Assembly (NCBI RefSeq): GCF_949987515.2
Contig: NC_082688.1
Location: 101,287,893-101,351,892, forward strand
Length of the DNA: 64,000 nt
Reading direction: 5' to 3'
Origin: Delphinus delphis
Taxonomy: Eukaryota > Chordata > Mammalia > Artiodactyla > Delphinidae
Shown here: positions 42,701-56,697 of the stretch, piece by piece
Position numbering within the stretch: position 1 is the first letter of the stretch
Layout: each line of letters opens with the position of its first letter
Translations under genes and position numbers: made by a program
Notes under the pieces: model-generated
The model's database searches: none
What the model saw: the letters and a program-made list of their open reading frames with translations, nothing else
What the model was told of the DNA's origin: nothing

Positions 42701-45420
42701 TTTACAGTCTTAGGTTTTTCATGGATCAAAAAGAGGTGGTCTGTGTGTATATGTGTTCATGTGTATGTGTGCCTGTGTGTGAAATCTGGTTTGGTTCCTG
42801 ACACAGATTTTTCAAATGCTAGCCTCCTTTTGTGTTCTTTGTCTACTCATTGATTGGAGAGATCCTCTGTTCTTATCAAAAGATTAGGAAGGTTGAAATT
42901 GTTTCCCCTGATATGCTTAAATTTCTAACTGATAATTCAGCAGTGCATGTTTTAGTCCAAGAGTTTTCAACCTGACTGAAGGAGCAAGCTAGAATTCAAC
43001 AGTGTCAGAGTCTGAATACATTTTAGAAATAACAACAAAAACAAAATTTCTTTCTCAAACTTTTTTTGGATAGAGTATACATACCCATGGGTTCTCATGA
43101 GGTATTTTAAAGGACATAACAGTACTGGTAATCATAGAAGAGGTATCCTTTCTAATGGAACAGTTTTTTTCATGATTACTTTGTCCAAGTTTTCACTTAC
43201 AAATCAATAACTGACTATGCCCCAGGAATGATTTCACTTTTGAATTATTAGGTCTGATGTCAGAATATTTATCAAAAAATTGTGATTTTTGCCAAAGGGA
43301 GACAAAATGAGCATTCAGAGTTTTTGTTTTCATTCCTTCATTCATCCATTCAGTGACTTTTGTTGAGTCCCTGCAATGTACTGGGTTAATGTGAAGCTTT
43401 CCCCAAGAAAGCATTCTTACTAGAACTACTGCCCAATACACTTTCCCTGTTGGGATGGAGAAGACAAGACTTTTCTAATGGTCCCTCCACTCCACAAGGA
43501 TGAACCTGTCTCATACTGGGGAGTAGAAAGAGATGCTCCTTAGTGCAAGCAAACTGGCTTCTTGTATTGAAAAATAAAATGATTTTCTTTCTTTTGTGAT
43601 AGGCTTGTTGATTTTATTTTATAATGACGGCTTAATTAGCCATGGCTAAGGCGATCTGGGAGAATGTGAATAAATGAAGTACAACAGAATCCAGAAAGGT
43701 TACTGTAATTAGTAGATATAAATGAAATATAACATGCTTATAGATTTTGCAGAAAACAATCTACTTTTAACCATCGCTTTTTATTTAGAGCTTGAAATTG
43801 GATATCCAAAACGGCCGTGCAAGGCTAGGCTGAGGATTCCGGATGCAAGATCGTCTTAACCTTCCCTAGGTGTTTGCTACACATATTTCTGGTAGTTTTT
43901 CCAATGTTTTTTATCCAGACAGAAAACGGTGAAGAGAAACAACATCTTCTGTAATATTTACCTGTAGAATGGCATAGACATAGTCTACCAAAAAAATCTA
44001 CCATTTTTCAAATGCTCCTTAGCTTAATACAAAAAATAGTCTTCTTGCTCTAGGATTTTCTTACAAAATATTAATCTAATTACTTAAAAAAAAAGAAGAG
44101 TCAAAACTTAGAGGATAGTAAATTACAACGCTGAGCCTAAGAAGTAAAACATCTCTTATAACAGGTTATTTCTTTGGGAACATAAAAGTACTTATCTTAA
44201 TTTGAACCTGACATAATTACCATTAATTATGGCTTAAATAAACTTCTCTCCTGTAGAGATGCCAAGGAAATCTGTGCAGGAAACATCAGATTCCACTAGT
44301 TAATTAAAAGGTAGACAGTGAAAGAGGGAAAAGAATAGTCACTTTAACTACAAAAATCCTTCTTAAACTTGTGGTGGCAGCCAAAGAGGACATGAAATGC
44401 TCCTGCTAATTCTAAATGACTAGAAGTTAATTCAAAATCCCTTATTTTTTAGAATTCCTTAAGAACGTGACAGAAAAGTCAGAGCATTACAAAAATTTCA
44501 GAAAATTGACTCCAGCAGAGAAGAAAGACAATTCCCACGAAGGACTTTTGAGATCCTTACAATATACGGGTTTGAGCACTTCCTGTGCGATTTCTGCACT
44601 GTTTCCTTCCCTTCCTGTCAGTTGACGGTGATGCGCGGGATTGTCCTGGGAATGATTTCAGCTCCTTCTTATATGGGGGCTCCTCAAAGTGTTCTCATGG
44701 GTTCTCTATTTTCTTTTTTGTTAACTGCTAAAGCTATCTGCAATTATTTTTTCACTTACTGAAATAAAGTTTTCAAGGGCTAACTGCAAATTTTCTGATT
44801 CAATGAAATAAAGACTGCAAATCAAAGAAGAAAGCGGATGGTTCTTGGTGAATTTCTGTGGCTCTGCTGACTGGTTGATAGGAGAGTGAGTGAAATCAGC
44901 AAAGGACAGCAGTGACTCAGCACTTTGTACCCAGTGTGCTTTCAAAAAGCATCTGTTTTTCTAATCAAAGCTATTCCTTTAAGAAACAAAACTGGCACCT
45001 TGGATGGGCAATGAATTCATGCACCGAGGGCATTTACCAGCCTGTGGTACTGAAACAAGGTTTCACAGTATATATTGATAGGTGTTATAGATTTAATTTG
45101 TCCCATTTTCCAGAGTGACATGAGTCTGGTCTGGGTAGGAGATACAGAGTCTGCCTCTGTGCTCTGGCCTCCACAAAAGTGCCTGTCTCCTGCGTATCCT
45201 CCACAGGGTAAGTCGGACACTTAAAAAAGAGATGATGAATACTTAACCTGATTAAAATAAATCTTTATATGTAAAAAGAAAGAAAGAAAGAAACAATACC
45301 GATAAAGGCATGCTTAATGCAAAATATACTAATTGAAATATTTTATGTAAATTTTTGAGAAAAGAGAAATTCCATATCATATACACTAGCCTCATTAAAG
45401 CAAACAAATAATCCTCATGT
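39720..45420. other. Intergenic DNA, no gene recognised
   Basis: I see no supported exon or RNA gene. Minor items are an A17-like run at 39855, a T-run at 40063-40079, a G-rich tract at 41120-41138 and a short GAAA run at about 45277. The last ADAM7 exon should lie somewhere downstream of 38443 but was not identified. Confidence 0.5.
41120..41138 (+). repeat. G-run, G10-A-G8
   Basis: Two long guanine blocks separated by a single A. Capable in principle of forming a G-quadruplex; also a frequent sequencing-error spot. Confidence 0.9.
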
Positions 45421-45424
45421 CCAA

Positions 45425-45805
45425 GACAAATATCATATGATATTGCTTATATGTGGAATCTAAAAAAAAAATGGTACAAATGAACTTATTTACAGAACAA
45501 AGAGTCACAGATGTAGAAAACAAACTTATGGTTGGCAGGGGAAGCAGGGGGAAGCAGGGGTCAGGGGGAGGGTTAAATTGGGAGACTGGGATTGAGATGC
45601 ACACACTACTATATACAAAACAGATAACTAATAAGGACCTATTGTATAGCACAGGGAACTCTACTCAATACTCTGTAATGACCTATATGGGAAAAGAATC
45701 TAAAGAAGAGTGGATATATGTATATGTATAAATGATTCACTTTGCTGTACACTTGAAACTAACACAACACTGTAAATCAACTATAAACAATTTTTTTTTA
45801 AAAGA
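45425..45805 (+). repeat. L1 3' end, truncated
   Basis: Clear L1 3' terminus: 'atatgtggaatct', 'agagtcacagatgtagaaaa', 'aacagataactaataaggac', 'acactgtaaatcaactat' and an A/T tail near 45790. Open frames over it are repeat translation. Confidence 0.85.
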
Positions 45806-47378
45806 CAAAATGAAGGGATGTTCACATATCCATATTTGCCTGAACAATACATGTTGATGAACAATGTACATTTTGGTGATATTCCCCCTTTAATAGAATC
45901 ATTTTCTTGATTTTTTTTTTTTTTTATTGTTCCCATATCTCTTTCAGAAAACTCCCCTCATGGTGTCCTTTCCGAGGACGTCACTCATGTCCTCTGTCTT
46001 GGGCTCCACATTCAGCTAACTCCCAATTTCTAGTGATTTCTTATTTTTCAAATTTCTTCTCTCCAGTTATAAATATGTCTGGAATTCCCTAAGTCCTCCT
46101 GCTTCATTGCTTCCTGCCTAGATAATCACTCTAGTCTTCTAATCTGCTTCCCTGTTTTTCAAATAACCCCAGGGGCCTTCTGACAATCGAGCCTCTTTTT
46201 AATTTCAGGTGGTATTCACCATGCTTGCCCATACTACTCAACCTGGGCCTTAGAGACTTTACCTACAGTCCTTTCAAATGCTGCCTCTCTCTGCTCTATT
46301 TCTTAGGGATCTTCTTCTTCCAATATTGTCAACAGATTAGGAAGCATTTTCACAGCCATCCCCTACTAGTGGGCCCCTTGTAGGCCCAGTTCTGTCCCTG
46401 GTTATGGAGCCAGTTATGATTTCATAGCCTTGATATTTCTAGCTCTTGTCACCTCCCAGGGTTTGAATCCTTTCCCTTGAACCCACAGGCACTGACAGAA
46501 CTCCTGGTGGGAATGGACGTACCTGCTAGACCTACTGTCCGAGCACCTCTGCCTCCCACCTCAGCCCCGTAAGTACCTTGCTGCCCTGCCACGAATAAAT
46601 AACCCTTCCTGATGCTAGTACTTGCCTCAACTTAGACGGAGCTTGCTACGGGTCTGGGATATTGTGTCTTGGGATGCTGGGCTGTGCTTACAGCTGGGTC
46701 ATGTGCCCTCTGCCCTGGACAGAGGCAGATTTATCGGCAAGCTCATGAAGCTGGGGCTTCAGGGCCCATCACATGCACTGCTCCTTCCAAGACCTTTTAT
46801 ATAACTTTGTATTTACATTTTTTAAGGACATTCAGTGGGCTGGTTTGGGTTGGTGAGCAGGAAGTCAAACGACTGATCAGCAAAAGCGCCGACAGAAAAC
46901 AAACAGGACAAAGATGCATCATAGTTAGGCTGAGGTTTAGTCATAGGGAGGGCGAGAGTGGACTGACCTGAAATGGGAAGAGGCGGGTATGGGCATGAGA
47001 GAAGCATGGCAGGTTTGACAAGCCCCCAACACCATCCCACCCCCACCTGGGGGGTGAGTACCTGAGAGAGCACCACAGAGGAAAATCCAAGGCATGAGTG
47101 AAACCCAGCTGAACTTTGACGATGCTCCCCAGCCCAGGCACAGATCAAGGGCAGAGGGCCAAAGGTATATCGGCTCCCAGAATTTGAGCAAAACTGCTGC
47201 CCAAACCTCTGACCTGTGAGTGATACAGAACCAGGGAAACCCACAGAAATCAGTAAAATATAAAAAGAAGTCAAACTGAGCAGAGACGTGAGTAGCTGTA
47301 CATTGCAGGGGGTGGAGGGCAGTTGGGGGATAGATTCTGCAGTTTAACTTCACACAAAATCACTTTAAAAAATTCTCC
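45805..47378. other. Intergenic DNA, no gene recognised
   Basis: GC content rises near 46500-47200 and several open frames overlap there on the minus strand (46822-47353). None shows a family motif, so they are treated as chance frames. Confidence 0.5.
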
Positions 47379-47379
47379 A

Positions 47380-47585
47380 GGGCTTCCCTGGTGGCGCAGT
47401 GGTTGAGAGTCCGCCTGCCGATGCAGGGGACACGGGTTCCTGCCCCGGTCCGGGAAGATCCCACATGCCGCGGAGCAGCTGGGCCCATGAGCCGTGGCCG
47501 CTGAGCCTGCGCATCCAGAGCCTGTGCTCCACAAAGGGAGAGGCCACAACAGTGAGAGGCCCGCGTACCGCAAAAAAAAAAAAAA
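47380..47585 (+). mobile_element. CHR-type cetacean SINE (copy 2)
   Basis: The body starts 'gggcttccctggtggcgcag' and is nearly identical to copies 1 and 3. The tail is a run of about 14 A from 47572. An imperfect flanking repeat (tctcca with A-run) is seen on both sides. The B-box-like 'gggttcctgcc' is present. Confidence 0.9.
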
Positions 47586-48328
47586 GTCTCCAAAAAAAAT
47601 AAATCAGAATCCATATTTGTTATAATATATTGTCTAAATGCTACAGTGCCAAGGAATCTCAAGTATATTTTTACATCATTTCTGCCAGGAATGCAGTGAT
47701 GGTGACCCAAACGAAAACAAGACAAAACCAGCATTGCCAATAGCATCCATTACAGTCCTGCCTCGGTATCTGTGGAGGATTGGCTCCAGGGCCCCCCAAA
47801 GAAAACTCCTCCCAAGCTCAAGTCTCTTACATAAAACGGCAAAGTATCTGCATATAACCTAAGCATATCCTCCCAGTATACTTTAAGTCATTTCTAGATT
47901 ACTTGTAATACCCAATACAATGAAAATAGTAGCTTTGTAAATAGTTGTAAATAAAATGTAAATGATATGTAAATAGTGGCTGGGATGTGGCAAGTTCAAG
48001 TTTTGCTTTTTGGAAAGTTGTGAATTTTTTAAAAAATATTTTTTCATCCTCAGTTGGTTGAATCCCTGCATGCAGAGCTCATGATTACAAAGGGATGACT
48101 GTATTCTCAAATATCAACCAGCTCCATATACCCAATTTGCCTCTTTCTCAAAGCATCTGTACTGACACGAGATTGTGGAATTAAAAAAAATCCACACATT
48201 TTAGCACACACATGTGCTAAAACTGGGAAATATATTCTAAAGAAAGGTAATAACCTCCTTATAAACGTGCATATATATGTGGCAGGTCTGTCTGTACCTG
48301 ACAACCCATCAATGAAGTTCTTAGAATG

Positions 48329-48345
48329 GTCACTAGGTGGCGACA
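48329..48345 (+). promoter_or_regulatory. CTCF-like core motif
   Basis: The sequence tcactaggtggcgacat matches the CTCF core CCAC(T)AGGTGGC at all but the first base. Single motif matches occur by chance, so binding is unproven. Confidence 0.4.
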
Positions 48346-49319
48346 TAGGAAACTAAATCTCCTGTAAGCGGGCAGCTTGTTGGACCATTTCATCCCTTTG
48401 TCAGACAACACCAGGCCATCAAAATCATGACTTTAAATAAACGTACTAAGAAATGTATTAAAGTCCTGTTCTTGATTATTAAGGAGGTAACTCTGTGAAT
48501 TTAGCCAGACACAACTTCCTGTCTGCCAGGGTCATGGGTTGAGGTAGAAAAATAGGGATCATTATCACTGAACAAAAGGGGAGCTGGGCTGGCAGCCTGA
48601 AAGCTATGATTGGAGATTTTAAATTGGAAAGACAAATACTATTTATTCTCAGTTCTGCAATCCAGTCTTCTTGAAGCTGACCTGTCAATAGTCCCAAATA
48701 ACCCAGTCTCCTGAAGACGCCTGTGAGGTTTTGCTTTTGTTTTTAAATTTTGTATTATCTGTGTCCTTATTTTTTAGAAGGCCGGCAGATTAGCCACTTC
48801 TGCCATGGAAACTTGAAGAGCTCCCCCTTTTCCAGGGACACCTAATGGATAGAAAATGTCAGGAAAAGCCACAGCCTGTGTGACATGACTTTTTGGTGGA
48901 CCCTTGATGACAACTGATCATCACCAAAGACTGAGAAACATTGATTAGACTCCTGAGCTCACTGGAAGCTTCCTGATCACTTTCTAACTGAAGGTCAGGC
49001 TTTTAAGAAACTCAAAAGCCGTTCTGTAAGGAAGTGGCTGCCTCATGGCCTTGACAGAATCCATTAGCATCTTTCTCCAGGAAAAGTGGTAACCGTGAGC
49101 TATACGTAATGGATATTGATTGCTAAGGAAAGAAGATACATATAACTTTAAACCTCAGAGGTCTCCAGGAATGAAAGACCTAGAAAAAGATGTCTTCAGC
49201 GTCACCCGAGTGCTAGCTCAGAAGAAATTATGCCAGAGCTGTCTTAGAGAATCTTAGGTAACTGAATGTAAAACCCAGTGTTCTTGCCATGGATACCAGC
49301 AATTTGCTACAAGGAGAGC

Positions 49320-49560
49320 AAGTACGGCATTTACTGAGTGCACACTCTTTGTTAAGCATTATTCTAAGCACTCCATATGTATAATTTCATTTTAAAATTA
49401 AAACAATTCTGAGTGAACTAATATTATTATTCTCATTTTATAGTTTGAGAAAATCAAGGTCAAAAGTCAAATAATCCACCGAAAGAGAGACAGCTGATTC
49501 AATTACATAGTCAGGACATCAACCCAGGAAGTCTAACTCCAAAGAGTACGCTTTCAATCA
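49320..49560 (+). repeat. MIR SINE remnant
   Basis: MIR features in order: 'ttactgagtgcacactcttt', 'ttctaagcactccatatg', 'attattctcattttatag' and a final 'agtctaactccaaagagt'. Sense orientation. Confidence 0.7.
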
Positions 49561-51010
49561 CTCCCACACTGCTGGTGTAAATATACTTTTGATTATATTA
49601 TAGGGAAAAAGCAGAGACTCCCCCAAATTCAGACTCCTGGAAAGGAAATTAAGATATCTCACTCCCATTCTCATTTTCCATCCACCAAACTTCCCACCCT
49701 TTGCAGCCTCAGGGACAATGATTCATGGGTTAACACAGCAAGGAAAGAAAAGGGAAGCCAGGCAGCAGAGTCACCTCACGATTTAGCCGATTTACCCTAG
49801 TTGAGATGCTGCTGTCCACAGAGAGCTGTGTCTGGGGATACAGCTGAGGCTTTAATACCTTTTGCCGTTCTCCTGGCCACTCCCTAGGGGGTGCTTGTGA
49901 TCCTGGAATCTTTTCTGTGTTTTACAACTACTTCAGGTTCTGGACGATGCTTTCTCAACAGAACGGGGCTCTCCCTGGGTGATGTTTTAGTTCAGTTTAG
50001 CATGCCTTGGGAACTGTCTGATGCTGCCTCCACCATCTGTGTTCAGGGAAGGAAAACCAGCAGAATTATTGACACTTAGCAGCTGATGGGTCACGGGGTG
50101 GCAGGCATCAATAAAGAGGCAGAACCCTCTGATGAAGCCTTTTTCCTTGCTTTAATAATAATAAAAAAATGCCCCAGATGAGTGGTCACCTTTCACAGGT
50201 AAGGAAAGAGAGGGTATCTGTACTGCACCCTTTCAGACTCCAGGCACCTGCTAGACCTTTACACACTTCTCCTGGGATGTCCACTGCAAAGTTCTGTGAC
50301 AACGATTATTTTATAGACAAGGAAACTAACGATAAGTGGTCCCCAGACATACAGCTGTAAACGGGGCTCAGACTAAAAGCATGATCTGAACTGTCACCCA
50401 TTCCAGTTTTGAGGCTGGAGTGGGTAACAGTCAGGCACCAATGTAACAACAACATAACAGGTCGCCGGTGAACGACCTAAGAGTTTATTCCTGGGGAACG
50501 CGACTTTGATCTAGAAAGGGGTTGCCCAACGAAGAGCAGTGGGTAGGCCTGGGTTTTGGCCATGAAGCAACAGATATCAATTTCATTTTTCACACCTTCT
50601 CCAGGTTCTTTGAAGTAATGATTAGAGGGAAGAAAATATTCAAAGGTCTGTCGTCATTCCAAAAGGACTCAAAAAAAGGACTTGCTGGATAGAAAAACAT
50701 GAATGATTTTAGGCAAATCCTCCAGCATTTAAAAATCATTCTCATCCCATATTTAAACTTTTCCATTCCTCACTTTATCAGGATCAGTCTCTTGATATAA
50801 AAGTTTATGATGATGGCCCGGGAAAGGTGACATTTTTTTAAAAAAAGAAGAAATCTGAGGTCCTGACTCTGGAACATGCTTCTTCAGGTCCACCCGGCAA
50901 AGTAGCTGGAGATTAGTTTGATCTCAGAAATGTGTGTGATGCTCTCTCTGAAGAGGGACTTAGATTTAGATATCATTATCTTCTGCAGTCTTTAGGCTGC
51001 CCAGGAAAGG

Positions 51011-51026
51011 AAAAGAAATGATCTTC
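51011..51026 (+). repeat. Target-site duplication, left copy
   Basis: aaaagaaatgatcttc, repeated at 56907-56922 with one A/G difference. Confidence 0.85.
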
Positions 51027-51927
51027 TGAGATTGGTTCAAGATGGCGGAGAAGAAGGACTTGCTCTCACTTCCTCTTGCGAGAGCACCGGCATCACAGCT
51101 AACTGCTGAACAATCATCGACAGGAAGACACTGGAACTCACCAAAAAAGATACCCCACATCCAAAGACAAAGGAGAAACCACAATGGGATGGTAGGAGGG
51201 GCACAATCACAATAAAATCAAATCCCATAACCACTGGGTGGGTGACTCACAAACTGGATAACAATTCCACAGAAGTCCACCCACTGGAGTGAAGGTTCTG
51301 AGCCCAATGTCAGGCTTACCAACCTGGGGGTCCAGCAACTGGAGGAGGAATTCTGAGAGAATTAGACTTTGAAGGCTAGCGGGATTTGACTGCAGGACTT
51401 TGACAGGACTGAGGGAAACAGACACTCCACTCTTGAAGGGCACACACAAAGTAGTGTGCACATCGGGACCCAGGGGAAGGAGCAGTGACCCCATAGGAGA
51501 CTGAACCAGACCTACCTGCTAGTGTTGGAGGGTCTCCTGAAGAGCCCAGGGGCAGCTGTGGCTCACCGCGGGGACAAGGACACTGGCAGCAGAAGTTCTG
51601 GGAAGTACTCCTTGGCATGAGCCCTCCCAGAGTCTGCCATTAGCCCCACCAAAGAGCCTGAGGATGCTCCAGTGTTGGGTCGCTTCAGGCCAAACAACCA
51701 ACAGGGAGGGAACCCAGCCCCACGCATCAGCAAACGGATTAAAGTTTTACTGAGCTCTGCCCAACAGAGCAACACACAGCTCTACCCACCACCAGTCCCT
51801 CCCATCAGGAAACTTGCACAAGCCTCTTAGATAGCCTCATCCACCAGAGGGCAGACAGCAGAAGCAAGAAGAACTATAATCCTGCAGCCTGTGGAACAAA
51901 AATCACATTCACAGAAAGATAGACAAG
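51027..51927 (+). promoter_or_regulatory. L1 5' UTR
   Basis: GC-richer than the flanks, beginning with an 'aagatggcgg' YY1-like motif at about 51041-51050, as in L1 internal promoters. It carries several overlapping minus-strand frames (51207-51775) with no family support. Promoter function is inferred from element type. Confidence 0.65.
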
Positions 51928-52827
51928 ATGAAAGGGCAGAGGGCTATGTACCAGATGAAGGAACAAGATAAAACCCCAGAAAAACAACTAAATGAAGTGG
52001 AGATAGGCAACCTTCCAGAAAAAGAATTCAGAATAATGATAGTGAAGATGATCCAGGACCTCAGAGAAGGAATGGAGGCAAAGACCAAGAAGGTGCAAGA
52101 AATGTTTAACAAAGACCTAGAAGAATTAAAGAACAAACAAACAGAGAGGAACAATACAGTAACAAATGAAAAATACACTAGAAGGAATCAATAGCAGAAA
52201 AACTGAGGCAGAAGAACGGATAAGTGACCTGGAAGAGAGAGTGGTGGAGTTCACTGCTATGGAACAGAATAAAGAAAAAGAATGAAAAGAAATGAAGACA
52301 GCCTAAGAGGCCTCTGGGACAACATTAAATGCAACAAAATTTGCATTATAGGGGTCCCAGAAGGAGAAGAGAAAGAGAAACGACCAGAGAAAATATCTGA
52401 AGAGATTATAGTTGAAAAATTCCATAACATGGTAAAGGAAATAGCCACACAAGTCCAGGAAGCACAGAGAGTCCGACACAGGATAAACCCAAGGAGAAAC
52501 ACAACAAGACACATAGTAATCGAAATGGCAAGAATTAAAGACAAAGAAAAATCATTGAAAGCAGCAAGGGAAAAATGACAAATAACATACAAGGGAACTC
52601 CCGTAAGGTTAACAGCTGATTTCTCAGCAAAACTCTACAAGCCAGAAGGGAGTGGCATGATATACTTAAAGTGATGAAAGGGAAGAACCTACAACCAAGA
52701 TTACTTCCCCGGCAAGGATCTCATTCAGATTCCATGGAGAAATCAAAAGCTTTACAGACAAGCAAAAGCTAAAAGAATTCAGCACCACCAAACCAGCTTT
52801 ACAACAAATGCTAAAGGAACTTCTCTA
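51928..52827 (+). pseudogene. L1 ORF1, broken
   Basis: ORF1 encodes the L1 RNA-binding chaperone: coiled coil, RRM and C-terminal domain. The first part (51928-52194) is open and rich in E, K and Q heptads, fitting the coiled coil. A frameshift near 52180 and a stop in the region before 52282 separate it from the central part (52282-52578), which has RINPRRNTTRHIVIEMARIK. A TGA at 52576-52578 replaces an expected arginine codon, and C-terminal-domain text continues decayed to about 52827. No function is expected. Confidence 0.8.
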
Positions 52828-52886
52828 AGTGGGAAACACAAGAGAAGAAAAGGATCTACAAAAACAAACCCAAAACAATTAAGAAA

Positions 52887-55800
52887 ATGGTCATAGGAAC
52901 ATACATATCGATAATTATCTTAAAGGTGAAAGGATTAAATGCTCCAACTAAAAGACACAGGCTCGCTGAATGGACACAAAAACAAAACTCATATATATGC
53001 TGTCTAAAAGAGACCCACTTCAGACCTAGGGACACATACAGACTGAAAGTGAGGGGATGGAAAAAGATATTCCATGCAAATGGAAATCAAAAGAAAGCTG
53101 GAGTAGCAGTACTCATATCAGATAAAATAGACTTTAAAACAAAGAATGTTAGAAGAGACAAGGAAGGACACTACATAATGATCAAGGGATCAATCCAAGA
53201 AGAAGATATAGCAACTATAAATATATATGCACCCAACATAGGAGCACCTCAGTACATAAGGCAACTGCTAACAGCTATAAAAGAGGAAATCGACAGTAAC
53301 ACAATAATAGTGGGAGACTTTAACACCTCACTTACACCACTGGACAGATCATCCAAAATGAAAATAAATAAGGAAACAGAAACTTTAAATGACACAACAG
53401 ACCAGATAGATTTAATTGATATTTATAGGACATTCCATCCAAAAACAGCAGATTACACTTTCTTCTCAAGTGTGCACGAAACATTCTCCAACACAGATCA
53501 CATCTTGGGACACAAATCAAGCCTCAGTAAATTTAAGAAAACTGAAATCATATCAAGCATCTTTTCTGACCACATCACTATGAGATTAGAAATGAATTAC
53601 AAGGAAAAAAACATAAAAAACACAAACACATGGAGGCTAAACAATACGTTACTAAATAACCAAGAGATCACTGAAGAAATCAAAGAGGAAATCAAAAAAT
53701 ACCTAGAGACAAATGACGGAGAAAACACGACAATCCAAAACCTATGGGATGCAGCAAAAGCAGTTCAAAGAGGGAAGTTTATAGCAATACAAGCCTACCT
53801 CAAGAAACAAGAAAAATCTCAAGCAAACAATCTAACCTTACACCTAAAGGAACTAGAGAAAGAAGAACAAAGAAAACCCAAAGCTAGCAGAAGGAAAGAA
53901 ATCATACAGATCAGAGCAGAAATAAATGAAATAGAAACAAAGAAAACAACAGCAAGGATCAATAAAACTAAAAGCTGGTTCTTTGAGAAGATAAAATTGA
54001 TAAACCATTAGCCAGACTCATCAAGCAAAAGAAGCAGAGGACTCAAATCAATAAAATTAGAAATGAAAAAGAAGTTACAACAGACACTGCAGAAATACAA
54101 AGCATCCTAAGAGACTACTACAAGCAACTCTATGCCAATAAAATGGACAACCTGGAAGAAATGGACAAATTCTTAGAAAGCTATAACCTTCTAACAATGA
54201 ACCAGGAAGAAACAGAAAATATGAACAGACCAATCACAAGCAACGAAATTGAAACTGTGATTTAAAATCTTCCAACAAACAAAAGTCCAGGACCAGATGG
54301 CTTCACAGGTGAATTCTATCAAACATTTAGAGAAGAGCTAACACCCATCCTTCTCAAATGCTTCCAAAAAATTGCAGAGGAAGGGAAACTCCCAAACGCA
54401 TTCTATGTGGCCACCATCACCCTGATACCAAAACCAGACAAAGATGCTACAAAAAAAGAAAATTACAGACCAATATCACTGATGAATATAGATGCAAAAA
54501 GCCTCAACAAAATACAAGCAAACAGAATCCAACAACACATTAAAAGGATCATACACCATGATCAAGTGGGATTTATCCCAGAGATTCAAGGATTCTTCAA
54601 TATATGGAAATCAATCAATGTGATACACCATATTAACAAATTGAAGGTTAAAAGCCATATGATCATCTCAATAGGTGCAGAAAAAGCTTTAGACAAAATT
54701 CAACACCCATTTATGATAAAAACTCTCCAGAAACTGGGCATAGAGGGAACCTACCTCAACATAATAAAGGCCATATACAACAAACCCACAGCAAACATCA
54801 TTCTCAATGGTGAAAAAATGAAAGCATTTCCTCTAAGATCAGGAACAAGACAAGGATGTCCACTCTCACACTACTACTCAACATGGTTTTGGAAGTCCTA
54901 GCCATGGCAATCAGAGAAGAAAAAGAAATAAAAGGAATCCAAATAAGAAAAGAAGAAGTAAAGCTGTCACTGTTTGCAGATGATATGATACTATACATAG
55001 AGAATCCTAAAGATGCCACCAGAAAACTACTAGAGCTAATCAATGAATTTGGTAAAGTTGCAGGATACAAAATTAATGCACAGAAATCTCTTGCTTTCCT
55101 ATACAGTAGTTATGAAAAATCTTAAAGAGAAATTAAGGAAACAGTCCCATTTACCACTGCAACAAAAAGAATAAAATACCTAGGAATAAACCTACCTAGG
55201 GAGACAAAAGACCTGTATGCAGAAAACTATAAGACACTGGTGAAAGAAATTAAAGATGATACAAACAGATGGAGAGATATACCAGGTTCTTGGATTGGAA
55301 GAATCAACGTTGTGAAAATGACTCTACTACCCAAAGCAATCTACAGATTCAATGCAATTCCTATCAAATTACCAATGGCATTTTTTAGAGAACTAGAACA
55401 AAAAATCTTAAAATTTGTATGGAGACACAAAAGATCCCGAATAGTCAAAGCTGTCTTGAGGGAGAAAAACAGAACTGAAGGAATCATACTCCCTGACTTC
55501 AGACTATACTATAAAGCTACAGTAATCAGGACAATATGGTACTGGCACAAAAACAGAAATATAGATCAATGGAACAGGATAGAAAGCCCATAGATAAGCC
55601 CATGTACCTATGGTCAACTAATCTATGACAAAGGAGGCAAGGACATACAATGGAGAAAAGACAGTCTCTTCAATAAATGGTGCTGGGAAAACTGGACAGC
55701 TACATGTAAAAGAATGAAATTAGGACACTCCCTAACACCATACACAAAAATAAATTCAAAATGGATTAGAGACCTAAATGTAAGATGGAACACTATAAAA

Positions 55801-56697
55801 CTCTTAGAGGAAAACATAGGAAGAGCACTCTTTGACATAAATCACAGCAAGATTTTTTTTGATCCACCTCCTACAGTAATGGAAATAAAAACAAAACTAA
55901 ACAAATGGGACCTAATGAAACTTAACAGCTTTTACACAGCAAAGGAAACTACAAACAAGATGAAAAGACAACCCTCAGACTGTGCGAAAATGTTTGCAAA
56001 TGAATCAACGGACAAAGGATTAATCTCCAAAATATATAAACAGCTCATGCAGTTCAATATTAAAAATACAAACAACCCAATCCAAAAATGGGCAGAATAC
56101 CTAAACAGACATTTCTCCAAAGAAGACATACAGATGGCCAAGAACCACATGAAAAGCTGCTCAACATCACTAATTATTAGAAAAATGCAAATCAAAACTG
56201 CAATGAGGTATCACCTCACACCAGTAAGAATGGGCATCATCAGAAAATCTACAAACAACAAATGCTGGAGAGGGTGTGGAGAAAAGGGTACCCTCTTGCA
56301 CTGTTGGTGGGAATGTAAATTGATGTAGCCACTATGAAGAACAGTATGGAGGTTCCTTAAAAAGCTAAAAATAGAACTATCGTATGGCCCAGCAATCCCA
56401 CTATTGGGCATATACCCTGAGAAAACCATAACTCAAAAAGAGTCATGTACCCCAATGTTCATTGCAGCAGTATTTACAATAGCCAGGACAGGGAAGCAAC
56501 CTAAGTGCCCATCGACAGATGAATGCATAAAGAAGTTGTGGTACATATATACAATGGAATATTACTCAGCCATAAAAAGGAACGAAATTGGGTCATTTGT
56601 AGAGACGTGGATGGATCTAGGGACTATCATACCGAGTGAAGTAAGTCAGAAGGAGAAAAACAAATGTCGTATATTAACGCATATATGTGGAACCTAA
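52887..56697 (+). pseudogene. L1 ORF2 (endonuclease/reverse transcriptase), broken
   Basis: ORF2 of L1 makes the endonuclease-reverse transcriptase used in target-primed reverse transcription. Segment 52887-54011 is the endonuclease and linker, with KGLNAPTKRHRLAEW, CLKETHF, VGDFNT and SDH motifs. A small deletion near 53985 shifts the frame and ends it at 54011. A TAA near 54262 lies before the reverse transcriptase. The RT part holds SPGPDGF (about 54290), [16 protein letters not shown] (about 54850) and the catalytic FADD at 54973-54984. It is split by a frameshift near 54870 and a stop at 55122. Segments 55240-55593 and 55714-56328 carry the thumb and C-terminal region including [18 protein letters not shown]; 56404-56697 holds the last part, YTMEYYSAIKRNE. 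At least six breaks make it non-functional. Confidence 0.88.

Larger units (their letters stand above)
47600..51010. other. Intergenic DNA, no gene recognised
   Basis: No supported exon. It holds a CTCF-like motif at 48330 and a MIR at 49320-49560; otherwise I see nothing assignable. Confidence 0.5.

Noticed and set aside
46822..47353. Overlapping minus-strand frames of 150 and 138 codons
   Set aside because: GC-richer DNA gives chance open frames; no recognisable domain, signal or conserved motif.
51207..51775. Minus-strand frames over the L1 5' UTR
   Set aside because: They fall within the retroelement 5' UTR and show no protein family similarity.
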